Below are positions 1 through 10,500 of a DNA stretch of 64,000 bases, one piece after another. The stretch is taken from NCBI RefSeq assembly GCF_029407905.1, contig NC_073641.1:15607001-15671000 (forward strand), given 5' to 3'. The first letter of the stretch is position 1; each line of letters begins with the position of its first letter. This DNA comes from Bubalus kerabau (taxonomy: Eukaryota > Chordata > Mammalia > Artiodactyla > Bovidae). The notes beneath the pieces are model-generated. The model had not been told where the DNA came from. It saw only the letters and a program-made list of their open reading frames with translations, and did no database searches. Position numbers and translations under genes: made by a program.

Positions 1-133
1 GGGAGAAGATCCCTTGGAAAAGGATATGGCAACCCACTCTAGCATCCTTGTTTGAGAAATCCCATGGACAGAGGAGCCTGGATGGGCTACAGTCCATGGG
101 GTCACAAGAGTCAGACACTACTGAGCGATTAAA
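1..133 (+). repeat. Bov-A/Bov-tA SINE, cut by window edge
   Basis: Contains the Bov-A unit: GATCCCTTGGAAAAGG, GGCAACCCACTCTAGC, CCATGGACAGAGGAGCC, then CAGACACTACTGAGCGAT. The tRNA head, if present, is outside the window. Confidence 0.85.
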
Positions 134-330
134 CCACCATTGTGGGTATGTTGGAAGAAGCTACATTAACCTGGTATTTAGATTATATAACCTTTACTTT
201 GATACAGTCGGTACTAGATAAACACTTAGGTGGATTTGTTTCTAGTGGAAATTTCTCCTTTAAAAATATTCTGATCACTCGCCTTCTGAGATGGCCTACA
301 CCCATTCTTGAGATATCAAGAAGCTGAACT

Positions 331-481
331 TCACCAGGTCCTAAACACAGGGCTCCCTTCCCAGCCCCCACCTGTGGATGTGATGTAGGCTCTGGCTCTG
401 TCCTGCTGTCTGTCCTTCCTCATCCTCCTCTTGTCCCTGGCCATCCCTCGGGCATCTACATCAGTGATGCTTCCAACATCA
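331..481 (+). pseudogene. IL2RB: IL2RB retropseudogene, signal-peptide part
   Basis: Frame from about 391 reads ALALSCCLSF then LILLLSLA, resembling the interleukin-2 receptor beta signal peptide. The likely original start ATG (383-385) is followed by TAG. The frame reaches the edge of a BovB insertion, and matching resumes at 2,572 with TCFYNL. The left limit is uncertain; 331 is a guess that allows some 5'UTR. Confidence 0.65.
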
Positions 482-2571
482 GTTCAGTTCAGTTTAGTCC
501 CTCGGTCATGTCAGACTCTTGGCGAACCCATGAATCGGAGCACACCAGGCCTCCCTGTCCATCACCAACTCCGGTAGTTCACTCAAACTCATGTCCATCA
601 GGTCGGTGATGCCATCCAGCCATCTCATCCTCTGTCATCCCCTTCTCCTCCAGCCCTCAATCTTTCCCAACATCAGGGTCTTTTCCAATGAGTCAGCTCT
701 TCGCATCAGGTGGCCAAAGTATTGGAGTTTCAGCTTCTGCATCAGTCCTTCCAATACTCAGGACTGATTTCCTTTAGGGTAGACTGGTTGGATCTCCTTG
801 CAGTCCAAGGGACTCTCAAGAGTTTTCTCCAACACCACAGTTCAAAAGTATTAATTCTCCTGCGCTGAGCTTTCGTTATAGTCCAACTCTCACATCCATA
901 CATGACTACTGAAAAAATCATAGCCTTGACTAGATGGACCTTTGTTGGCAAAGTAGTATCTCTGCTTTTTAATGTGCTGTCTAGGTTGGTCATAACTTTC
1001 CTTCCAAGGAGTAAGCGCCTTTTAATTTTATGGCTGCAATCACCATCTGCAGTGATTTTGGAGCCCAGAAAAATAAAGCCAGCCACTGTTTCCTCCATCT
1101 ATTTGCCATGAAGTGATGGGACCAGATGCCAAGATCTTAGTTTTCTGAATGTTGAGCTTTAAGCCAACTTTTTCACTCTCCTCTTTCACTTTCATCAAGA
1201 GGCTCTTTAGTTCTTCTTCACTCTGCCAGAAGGGTGGTGTCATCTGCATATCTGACATTATTGATATTTCTCCCGGCAATCTTGATTCCAGCTTGTGCTT
1301 CTTCCAGCCCAGCGTTTCTCATGATGTACTCTGCATATAAGTTAAATAAGCAGGGTGATAATATACAGCCTTGATGTACTCCTTTTCCTATTTGGAACCA
1401 GTCTGTTGTTCCATGTCCAGTTCTAACTGTTGCTTCCTGACCTGCATACAGGTTTCTCAAGAGGCAGGTCAGGTGGTCTGATTTCCCATCTCTTTCAGAA
1501 TTTTTCACAGTTTGTGGTGATCCACACAGTCAAAGGCTTTTGCATAGTCAATAAAGCAGAAATAGATGTTTTTCTGGAACTCTCTTACTTTCTCGATTAT
1601 CCAACAGATGTTGGCAATTTGATCTCTGGTTCCTCTGCCTTTTCAAAAACCAGCTTGAACACCTGGAAGTTCATGGTTCACGTATTGCTGAAGCCTGGCT
1701 TGGAGAATTTTGAGTGTTACTTTACTAGTGTGTGAGATGAGTGCAATTGTTGCATAGTTTGAGCAATCTTTGGCATTGCCTTTCTTTGGGATTGGAATGA
1801 AAACTGACCTTTTCAAGTCCTGTGGCCCTGCTGAGTTTTCCAAATTTGCTGACATATTGAATGCAGCACATTCACAGCATCATCTTTTAGGATTTGAAAT
1901 AGCTCAACTGGAACTCCATCACCTCCACTAGCTTTGTTTGTAGTGATGCTTTCTAAGGCCCACTTGACTTCACATTCCAGGAAGTCTGGCTCTTGGTGAG
2001 TGATCACACTATCATGATTATCTGGATAATGAAGATCTTTTTTGTACAGTTCTTCTGTGTATTCTTGCCACCTCTTCTTAATATCTTCTGCTTCTGTTAG
2101 GTCCATACCATTTCTGTCCTCTATTGAGCCCATCTTTGCATGAAATATTCCCTTGGTATCTCTAATCTCTAATTTTCTTGAAGAGATCTCTAGCCTTTTC
2201 CATTTTATTGTTTTCCTCTGTTTCTTTGCACTGATCACTAAAGAAGGCTTTCTTATCTCTCCTTGCTATTCTTTGGAACTCTGCATTCAAATGGGTATAT
2301 CTTTCCTTTTCTGCTTTGCTTTTCACTTCTCTTCTTTCACAGCTATTTGTAAGGCCTCCTCAGACAGCCATTTTGCTTTTTTGCATTTCTTTTTCTTGGG
2401 GATGGTCTTGTTCCCTGTCTCCTGTAGAATGTCACAAACCTCTGTCCATAGTTCATCAGGCACTCTGTCTATCAGATCTAGTCCCTTAAATCTATTTGTC
2501 TCTTCCACTGTATAATGGTAAGGGATTTGATTTAGGTCATACCTGAATGGTCTAGTGGTTTTCCCTACTTT
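482..2571 (-). mobile_element. BovB (RTE) LINE, 5'-truncated, inserted in IL2RB pseudogene
   Basis: Minus-strand fragments match the BovB polymerase in order from right to left: EETNRFKGLDLIDRVPDELW, then TNKASGGDGVPVELFQ, FIPIPKKGNAKDCSNY, KGVHQGCILSPCLFNLYAEY, NVRYADD (RT active site), LNIQKTKILASG, MYGCESW. The 3' end is the GTTCAGTTCAG repeat at 482. Several frame breaks make it dead. The endonuclease part is missing. CATCA occurs at 477-481 and 2,572-2,576, a possible short target duplication. Confidence 0.93.
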
Positions 2572-3164
2572 CATCACATGCTTCTATAACTTGAGAACCA
2601 ATGTCTCCTGCATCTGGAGCCAAATGAGGCTCTACAAGCCACCACCTGCTACTTGCAGAACCTTCAGCCTATGAGAGAGGTGCTTTTTCCTACAAAACAA
2701 TGGAACCATGCCTGTGAGCTGCAACCAGTGAAGCCGGGCTCCTGGGCAAGCTGGTCCTAGGACATTCTCCAGAAGCTCAGAAACTGACTGCAGTGGATGT
2801 CATGAAATTGATGGTGATGTGCTACAAAGGCATGGAGTGGAGAATGATGACCCAGGATATCAAGCCCTTCGATTACATTCCTCTGATTCTGCCCCACTCC
2901 CTCCAAGTTGTCCACATAGAGACCCACAGGTGAAACACAACCTGGACCGTCACCCGGGTATCCCACTACATTCAAAATGACATGGAGTTCAAGGTCCGGT
3001 TAAGGGGCACGGACCACATCTGGGAGGATGCCCTGCTGCTGACGCTCAGGCAGAACCAGGGATGGATCTCCCTGGAGAATCTCACTCCAGACACGGAATA
3101 TGAGCTTCAGGTGTGGGCCAAGCCCCAGCTAGGCAGCCGTGAGGTTTGGAGCCACTTCAGCCAG
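2572..3164 (+). pseudogene. IL2RB: IL2RB retropseudogene, ectodomain part
   Basis: Continues from the first fragment: TCFYNLRTNVSCIWSQ, then after a frame change SPEAQKLTAVDVMKL, QDIKPFDYIPL and SLQVVHIETHR, then a stop TGA where the family has Cys, then MEFKVRL, LENLTPDTEYELQV and WSHFSQ. This order is the two extracellular domains of interleukin-2 receptor beta. The WSXWS box is degraded to WSHFS. The domains run on without introns, which suggests a reverse-transcribed copy. At least one frameshift and one stop make it non-functional. Confidence 0.8.
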
Positions 3165-3415
3165 CAGCTGGAGAAGGCAATGGCAACCCACTCCAGTGTT
3201 CTTGCCTGGAAAATCCCATGGACGGAGGAGCCTGGTGGGCTACAGTCCATGGGGTTGCTGAGAGTCGGGCTCTTATGCATTGGAGAAGAAAATGGCAACC
3301 CACTCCAGTGTTCTTGCCTTGAGAATCCCAGGGACAGGGGAGCCTGGTGGGCTGCCATCTGTGGGGCCGCACAGAGTCAGACACGACTGAAGCGACTTAG
3401 CAGCAGTAGCAGCAG
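3165..3415 (+). repeat. Bov-A2 SINE (two Bov-A units)
   Basis: Two tandem Bov-A units joined near TGCATTGGAGAAG, with a CAG-rich tail (GCAGCAGTAGCAGCAG). AGCCAG on both sides marks the insertion in the IL2RB pseudogene. Confidence 0.9.
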
Positions 3416-3458
3416 AGCCAGCCCCTGGCCTTCAGGACGGTCCCTCCAGTTGCTCTGA
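3416..3458 (+). pseudogene. IL2RB: IL2RB retropseudogene, tail fragment after SINE
   Basis: Reads SQPLAFRT, the residues that follow the WSXWS box in IL2RB, then ends at TGA (3,457-3,459). AGCCAG occurs both before (3,159-3,164) and after (3,416-3,421) the Bov-A2, so that SINE split the copy. Transmembrane and cytoplasmic parts of the receptor are absent, so the copy is also 3'-truncated. Confidence 0.75.
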
Positions 3459-3465
3459 GACATAT

Positions 3466-3550
3466 GGGATCTTACAGGACCAGGGATCGAACCTGTGTCT
3501 ACTGTGTTTGCAGGTGGATTCTTTACCTCTGAGCCACCAGGGAAGCCCCA
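3466..3550 (-). repeat. Bov-tA tRNA-head fragment
   Basis: Reverse-strand tRNA(Glu)-like head (GGGATCGAACC B-box, GAGCCACCAGGGAAGCCCC end) without the Bov-A body. Confidence 0.8.
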
Positions 3551-3584
3551 CCCTATGGAATTTACTTTGCTATTGCATTTATTG

Positions 3585-3725
3585 CCCACCCATTGCTATT
3601 GTCTCTCCTGATCCCTACTCCCACCAGACTGTAAGCTTTATACTGTTATAGTCCAGGGAGCTAGAAGAGAGCTGCTACATAGTAGGTACTCAATAAAAAT
3701 TTGTGGATTGAATGAAAAAAAAAAT
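3585..3725 (+). repeat. L2 LINE 3' end
   Basis: ACTGTAAGCTTTATA, then GTAGGTACTCAATAAAAATT and GGATTGAATGAA, the typical L2 3' terminus, followed by an A run. An ancient mammal-wide repeat, not a gene poly(A) site. Confidence 0.7.
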
Positions 3726-3739
3726 CCAAAAAAGTAAAC

Positions 3740-4179
3740 TTTGGATATTGACTACTTTTCAAAGAAAATAAAAGCATGTATATCTTTTTTGCTTTTATTC
3801 TCATCAAGTGTTCATAAGAGAAGGCATATTCAGTTTTGAAGGGCTATCCAGTTTCAGATGAGACATAACTGTAATAATGTCATGTTGAGGGAAGAAAGAA
3901 ACCTTGGTCGTTTTATCTGGTCAGATGGAATAGGGTTGTTTTTTTTTTTAACACTTTTTATCAGCTAACTATGCCAAAACCCAATTTGGGAGATTAGTAT
4001 TTTGATGCAATCTCCTGCAAACATGAAAAATGTCATTCTTGTGAATGACAGAAAAGGAAAACGTGAAAAATAGTCATGAATGAACCAACACATTCACTAG
4101 GAAGGCCGGATCCCTATCCACCTTAGTTCGCACCCAAAGGATAAAGGTAAAATGGTAAAGTAGAAAGTTGTCATTCTCT
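3740..4179. other. Unannotated downstream sequence
   Basis: AT-rich intergenic DNA between the L2 and Bov-A2 copies. No coding frame or repeat recognised. Confidence 0.5.
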
Positions 4180-4191
4180 ACTAATTAAGGC

Positions 4192-4457
4192 TGCTACTAA
4201 GTCGCTTCAGTTGTATCTGACTCTGTGTGACCCCATAGACGGCAGCCCACCAGGCTCTCCGTCCCTGGGATTCTCCAGGCAAGAACACTGGAGTGGGTTG
4301 CCATTTCCTTCTCCAATGCATGAAAGTGAAAAGTGAAAGTGAAGTCGCTCAGTCGTGTCCGACTCCTAGCGACCCCATGGAGTGCAGCCCACCAGGCTCC
4401 TCCGTCCATGGGATTTTCCAGGCAAGAGTACTGGAGTGGGTTGCCATTGCCTTCTCC
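4192..4457 (-). repeat. Bov-A2 SINE with 12-bp target duplication
   Basis: Reverse-strand dimer with the spacer ATGAAAGTGAAAAGTGAAAG. Flanked by exact ACTAATTAAGGC at 4,180-4,191 and 4,458-4,469. Confidence 0.95.
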
Positions 4458-4469
4458 ACTAATTAAGGC

Positions 4470-5060
4470 AATCACCTACAAATACCAAATCATATCAAAA
4501 ACGTTTATGAGCTACTTTCTTGATTTTGGTCTCTTACACAAAGTGGTCTGTCAAGGGTAAAGAGCTACAGATATCTATCCTTCATTATAAGAGTTTAAGA
4601 AGGCAAGATTTTGGTGTAACTACTCAAGATAATTTTCAGTTCTTTATCTAGGTAACATGCAACATTTGTATTAGAAGGGGAAAAAATCTGTATTAAGTGG
4701 CATCACATTAGCACTTTTCTTTCTCTTCTTTGTTGCATCTTAAAATGGAACCAGGCATACTACACCTGAGATGTTTAAGAACCTGCCCTCAGTGAACTAA
4801 CGACTTCCTGAAAACCTGAAACAGGTCCAAATCTCCTGTTTCAATAACTGAGAGATACCTTATTATATGTGTCTTAGTCCATAAATCTAAAGTGTAGGTT
4901 GGTCAATTACAATTTTTATAGTTTTCCACCATTCAGAACACTCACCAACACTCTATGTGCAGATCTAGGGGGAAAAAAAGAACAAGAAATGGTTGGCCAC
5001 ATTCAAAAAGGCTTAAAAACCAGGTCTTTAATTTGAATTATGCTAGAGAATATTTCTTGA
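4470..5060. other. Unannotated downstream sequence
   Basis: AT-rich sequence without a convincing frame or a repeat I could name. Confidence 0.5.
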
Positions 5061-5089
5061 CGAGTGTTTGCTTCTATTGCTGTTATTTG

Positions 5090-5198
5090 GTAATTTTTAA
5101 ATTTTTATTCAAGTATAGTTGATTTACTACTTCTTGTGATTTGTTACTTGTGTTAATTTCTGCTGTACAGTAAAATGACTCAGTTATACATCTGTATG
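5090..5198 (-). repeat. Ruminant L1 3'UTR fragment, left part
   Basis: ATTCAAGTATAGTTGATTTAC and CAGTTATACATCTGTAT match the reverse complement of the 3' end of artiodactyl L1 elements (compare 54,345-54,475 and 63,150-63,395). Interrupted by the next Bov-A2. Confidence 0.65.
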
Positions 5199-5473
5199 GA
5201 GAAGGCGACGGCACCCACTCCAGTGCTCCTGCCTGCAGAATCCCATGGATAGAGGAGCCTGGTGGGCTGCAGTCCATGGGGTCGCGAAGAGTCGGACACG
5301 ACTGAATGACTTCACTTTCACTTTTCCCTTTCATGCATTGGAGAAGGAAATGGCAGCCCACTCCAGTGTTCTTGCCTGAAGAATCCCAGGGACAGGGGAG
5401 CCTGGTGGGCTGCCGTCTATGGGGTCACACAGAGTCGGACACGACTGAAGCGACTTAGCAGCAGCAGCAGCAG
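5199..5473 (+). repeat. Bov-A2 SINE
   Basis: Two Bov-A units joined through TTTCACTTTTCCCTTTCATG, ending GACTTAGCAGCAGCAGCAG. Inserted in an L1 3' fragment. Confidence 0.93.
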
Positions 5474-5482
5474 TATTCCTCT

Positions 5483-5502
5483 GTGTGTGTGTGTGTGTGT
5501 GA
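5483..5502 (+). repeat. (GT)n microsatellite
   Basis: About ten GT units directly after the Bov-A2 and within the interrupted L1 fragment. Confidence 0.9.
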
Positions 5503-5504
5503 TC

Positions 5505-7451
5505 TTCTTTACCCATTCATCTGTTGGTAGACATTATGTTCTTTGATAGATTTTAAATATCAGATGTGAACCCTAAATAAAAAGAATATCACAGTACTTC
5601 CATTTTCTTATACATTTCAGTTTTAACATTAAAGTATAAAAGAAATGTGAATTCATTTTCTTGGATAATAATGTAATTTTATTGTGTGTAGACTTTTCCA
5701 TACCAAATATTAGTTTTTCCACATGAAATAAGATTTAAAATGATAAAAGTTATTGTTGTTAAGGAGACAAACTGGGCAATAGAAAAAGCTGAAGAGAGTT
5801 TTTGCCTGAAACTGGAAAACACAACAGTCTGGGGAAAAAAAAGATATGAAAAAAGTACCATACGTTGCTAAGACCAAAAAAAAAAAGAACCAAAACAAAA
5901 CAAAAACAACAGTTTTAAGGACCGGAGATGATGACACGGGATGAATATGGGGGTGAGAGGGCCAGGCAATTGTCTCAGAAGGGAGGCTGGGATTTCCTGT
6001 GATGTTTAGGGTATTTTGCTTGACAATAATAATCTGAATTTTCTTCTGTGTCACTACAGCTCTTGATTTTTCCTGCTGTCTATAATTTGACTTTGCAGCA
6101 TAATATCTTTTTATTTAGCACAAAGTCCATTTGGATTAGAGAATGGAAAGGTTCTAATTTTGTCCCTGGCCGGCAGAGTCATACCTCAGTACATACTGGG
6201 AAACAATTAGAAGTCCTATCAGATGCATACATTCCAAGTTAGTTTTTAATTAAAAAATTTTTTTTATTATCCTATTTTGCTTTCCTCATTGAGTAGACTC
6301 CTAGAGGAAAAGTAAGTATGTAAGTTTCCTGGTTTGCAAATTCAAATTTAGGCCCACAGGAAAGAGAGCTAAAGAGCTCCAAAGGCTCGCTTAAAATCAC
6401 CAGATGAAACAAGCCGCAGAGGGGCCTCTTCCCCATGGCTGAGCTGAAGCACACGTAACACTGGAGCGGCCGTCCTCACAGACTCCTGTGCAGAATCCAC
6501 TCATTTCCTGGGGTTTCTGGACTTTTTATGCTTCAGTTCAGCTCTCTTCCTGTAGCACTCGAGACAGGCCTTTGTGATAATTTACCTGCCACTTCAGGTG
6601 AGCAGCAGAGTAAAGGAGGCAAAGACCTTGCTGTTTACCAGAAACCCGAGAAGAGAAAAATAATCTTAGATTTGCTTTAGTGTTCTAACTGGTAAACACG
6701 ACAATCTTATATGCTGAAGTGGAAATGAACCTCTAAGCCAAGATCTCAAATACTCTAACTTGAGATTAAAACTCATAATATACATTAGGCCATTTCAGCT
6801 AAAACTCATTTTTTGGTACTCTCTGACTGGACATCAGACAGGAAAGACTAAACCAATTAGAAGAACATTAATCAAGTGTGGCGGAAAGTTGGAAATCATG
6901 AGGCCTGAAATACAAAGATACATGCATTACTGAGGCATAGTCCCCTGGCCCAGATATATGCAGGCAAAGAGGTCACACTTTACTGGGAGATAGAGAGTTA
7001 AAATGGATGCAAGGCTCTGAGAAAATATTTATCAGAGGAACGTGATTCATTTATCAGCTGAGAAATCCCAAGTATAAAACTTTGAGATATAAGAAGGATC
7101 AAAGTAGATAATGTATATGATTCAATTAAAAAATTCTTAGCCCTCTTACATTATATTATCTAGATTATAATTGTAAAAAAATCAAATTGGATTCATATGA
7201 AACTTTTATAAAAAGAAATCACATCCATTTTTATGAAAGTTTATAGTACAATTATTTTCTAACACATCTTTTCTTAGGTCAAAGTATTTAGAATTCCATT
7301 TACATCTGTATAATTTTTCAAATTAAAAAACAAAAGGAAGTTAATAGAAATCTACATTTTCATCTGCAAAACTCCCTTCAGTTTCCAGGCCAGTAACACG
7401 TGGTGATGTCGCTTGTCCTCCAGACATGGATGGCTCCCAAAGAGCCCCAGT
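5505..7451 (-). other. NLN downstream sequence, presumed 3'UTR
   Basis: AT-rich sequence with no convincing coding frame and no repeat I could name. It follows the NLN stop codon directly, so at least its right part should be 3'UTR. The true 3' end cannot be fixed from sequence alone. Confidence 0.45.
6263..6268 (-). promoter_or_regulatory. Candidate NLN polyadenylation signal
   Basis: First AATAAA on the minus strand after the NLN stop, about 1.18 kb into the presumed 3'UTR. Others follow at 6,115-6,110 and 5,683-5,678. The hexamer is common by chance in DNA this AT-rich, so usage is a guess. Confidence 0.3.
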
Positions 7452-7586
7452 TCACGGAGCAGGCAGGCCTCGGCTCATTAGAAACGCTTTTTGGTTTGGC
7501 TCACGTGTCAAGAAATTTTGGAGCATGTCCATGCCGTCCAGAGATCCCCCAGGTTTCAGGATCAGGTTTCTGTATTTCATTCCAAC
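7452..7586 (-). CDS. NLN: NLN exon 13 coding part with stop codon
   Basis: 44 codons (residues 661-704) and TGA at 7,454-7,452, from VGMKYRNLILKPGGS to SRGLPAP. No minus-strand Met-initiated frame of useful length marks it. It was found by matching the neurolysin C-terminus to the reverse strand. Acceptor TATTAG|GTT, phase 0 with exon 12, which lies 11.8 kb away. Confidence 0.95.
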   Translation of the reverse strand, partial: VGMKYRNLILKPGGSLDGMDMLQNFLTREPNQKAFLMSRGLPAP

Positions 7587-10500
7587 CTAATAAAATAAAG
7601 CATGCCTAATAATTCATGGTTATAGCAATTTTCCAAATCTCTAGATGCAAAAGAGGAAAAAAAGGGACTTTAGCTTTATTCTGGATGTTCTCCTTCCCCT
7701 AGACTACAGCTTTGTAGTATTTATTTACTTTGGTAGCTAAGAGATCTGGAGCTTAGACCTCCGGTCTTCCACACTTCCCTTTATTACTGTCTCGTCTCCT
7801 TAGATCCTCAGCAGCATGCTGACAATATGAGCAAACAGACAAACAAAAAATAGCCAAATGGAAGCTTAAACAGTCTTCTATTTGCTACCCCATCTAAAAT
7901 GTGATTTCGAAAGAGTTAGCAAAACAGGAGTTCAATTAGGCTACAAACAGGGACTGTGTGTACCTGGAAACAGTAGCCCAGCTGCTGCTGTCAAAACAAT
8001 TTCTGCCATATCTTTATGAAGGCCTCATAAAAAAAACTCTTCTTCCTTATGGGTGGGGGTAAGGCCACAACCCATGTCCCACAGTTTTGTGGGCTCCACA
8101 CGAGGAAGGAAGACCTTTGTAAATTTGCTGGGGACAAGGTCTAGAAGTGTAAAGCATACAACAGTTCCTCTGCCTTTATTTACACAAATACATAAGCAGA
8201 TAAAGTGAAAGAAAACAACTGAAATTCAGTATCAGCATTATTCAATATTTTCACTTCCTTTTCACTGTCCTTTTGAAAGGCAAGACAATTCAATGAAGCT
8301 TAATTCTAAATCTACCTATAAAACAGTTCAGGGTTAAGATGCAAATTTATATCCATTAAATCATTTGAACAGCTACTAATGGCCTCCCTGAGTACATAAA
8401 TAGCTTGAGAATTTCCAGAAACAAAAGTAACCTCATTTTTGACTTATGACAATGATTCTGTTTGGTACAACCATCAGAGATGTCTAGTCAAACTGTTAAA
8501 GAAAATAAAATGCTGATGAAGGAAATCTACCAAGTCAGATACAAAACTACTTAAAGTCCTACAAGGGTCACACACACACAAAACAACTTTTCAGGTTTTG
8601 ACTATAAACAGAAATCATCTGAAACTTATTAATGATCTATAAGCACACAGCTAACCTCACAGATGAGTCTTAATCAGGAGTAAACAATTAGTGAAATGAA
8701 GTTACTTTCCATAAACTCTGGAGAGCACTGTCCAGTAGAAATATAATGTGAGCCACATGTATAACTTAAAAATTTCTGGAAATCATGTTTAAAAAGAGAA
8801 GAAAATAGGTAAAATTAATTTTAATATTTTATTTAAACCAGGAGGTCTGTAATATTATCCTTTCAACACGTATCAATTATTGGGATTTATTTTTTGTGGT
8901 ATGTCTTCAAAATCTAGTGTGTTTTTTACATTTACAGCACGTCTCAATTCTTCAATAGCACTGGCCACATTTCAAGCGCTCAGTAGCTCTACAGGTCTGA
9001 GGCCTAGAATGCAAGAGATCAACCCGAGAGGGGCTTGTTGAACAAGGTTCTAGCATGACACTGAAGAAGCGGTAGCAACCTGTTGCCTTATTTACAGGTT
9101 TTGAATAAATTCTCTTAAAAAGGAGGCACCTGCAATCACTGATAATGGACTTCCTGAAAACCCTGGTAGTGACAGTTTAGAGCTAGGTTTAATTTCCTTG
9201 AGAAAGAAAAAAAAAGATGTGTCATTTCTTGTTTGTTCTGGAGCAATTAATTACTGTTTCAATAGTGATCTAGATCCTAAAACATGAGTGTAACTAACTA
9301 AACCTTACCTAATCCACTGATTTAACACTGGTCAAATTTAGAGACGTTGGGCAATGAAAGAAAGGGAAGGGGTAAGCTGTACTGGGCTCAAGATCTCTGA
9401 TCTGCTACTTTTTAGAATAATAAAGTCTGTAATAAGAATAGCCATCATTTGCATTTTAGGTTCTAGATCACTATTAAAAAAGTAATTAATTGCTGTGACC
9501 AAGCACGAAATGACATATCTTTTAAACTGTCATTACCAGGATTTTCAGGAAGTCCATTATGAGTGATTACAGGCCCCTCCTTTTTAAGAAAATTTATTCA
9601 AAACTTGTAAATAAGGCAAGAAGGTTTCTACCACTTCTTCAGTGTCATACTAGAACACTGTCTAACAAGCCCCTCTAAGGGTCATCTTATGTTCTAGGCC
9701 CCATACCTATAGAGTAGCCAACAACACAAGACAACTCTACACATGAACATCACCAGATGGTTAATACTGAAATCAGACTGATTATATTCTTTGTAGCCAA
9801 AGATGGAGAAGCTCCATACAGTCAGCTAAAACAAGACTGGGGCTGACTGTGGCTCAGATCATGAACTCCTTACTGCAAAATTCAGATGTAAATTGAAGAA
9901 CGTAGGGAAAACCACTAGGCCATCCAGGTATGACCTAAATCAAATCTCTTATGATTATACAGTGGAAGTGAAATAGGTTCATGGGACTAGATCTGATAAA
10001 CAGAGTGCCTGAAGAACTATGGACGGAGGTTCATAACACTGTAAAAGAGGCAGTGATCAAAACCATCCCCAAGAAAAAGAAATGCAAAAAGGCAAAATGG
10101 TTGTCTAAGGAGGCCTTCCAAATAGCTGAGAAAGAAGAGAAGCAAAAGGCAAAGGAGAAAAGGAGAGATATACCCATCTGAATGCAGAGCTCCAGAGAAT
10201 AGCAAGGAGAGATCAGAGAGCCTTTTAAAGTGAACGAGGCAAAGAAATAGAGGAAAACAATAGAATGGGAAAGACTAGAGATCTCTTCAAGAAAATAAAA
10301 GATACCAAGGGAACATTTCATGCAAATAAAGGACAGAAATGGTATGGACCTAACAGAAAGAGAAGATATTAAGAAAATGTGGGAAAAATACACAGAAGAA
10401 CTATACAAAAAAGATCTTAACGAACTGGATAACCATGATGGTGTGATCACACACCTAGAGCCAGCCTCCTGGTGTGAGGTCAAGTGGGCCTTGGAAGCAT

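Noticed and set aside
3107..3384. Frames with HSSVLAW / CSCLENP / ARTLEWVAIAF type peptides, here and at many other places
   Set aside because: They are translations of Bov-A and Bov-tA SINEs, in either orientation, and recur at every SINE.
2982..3458. 158-codon forward frame read as a fibronectin-type receptor gene
   Set aside because: The N-terminal half is IL2RB-like but starts after a pseudogene stop, and the second half is translated Bov-A2 SINE. It is a pseudogene-SINE fusion, not a gene.
3466..3550. tRNA gene signals (GGTTCGATCCC B-box) here and at other SINE heads
   Set aside because: They are heads of tRNA-derived SINEs; the rest of a tRNA cloverleaf is not conserved.
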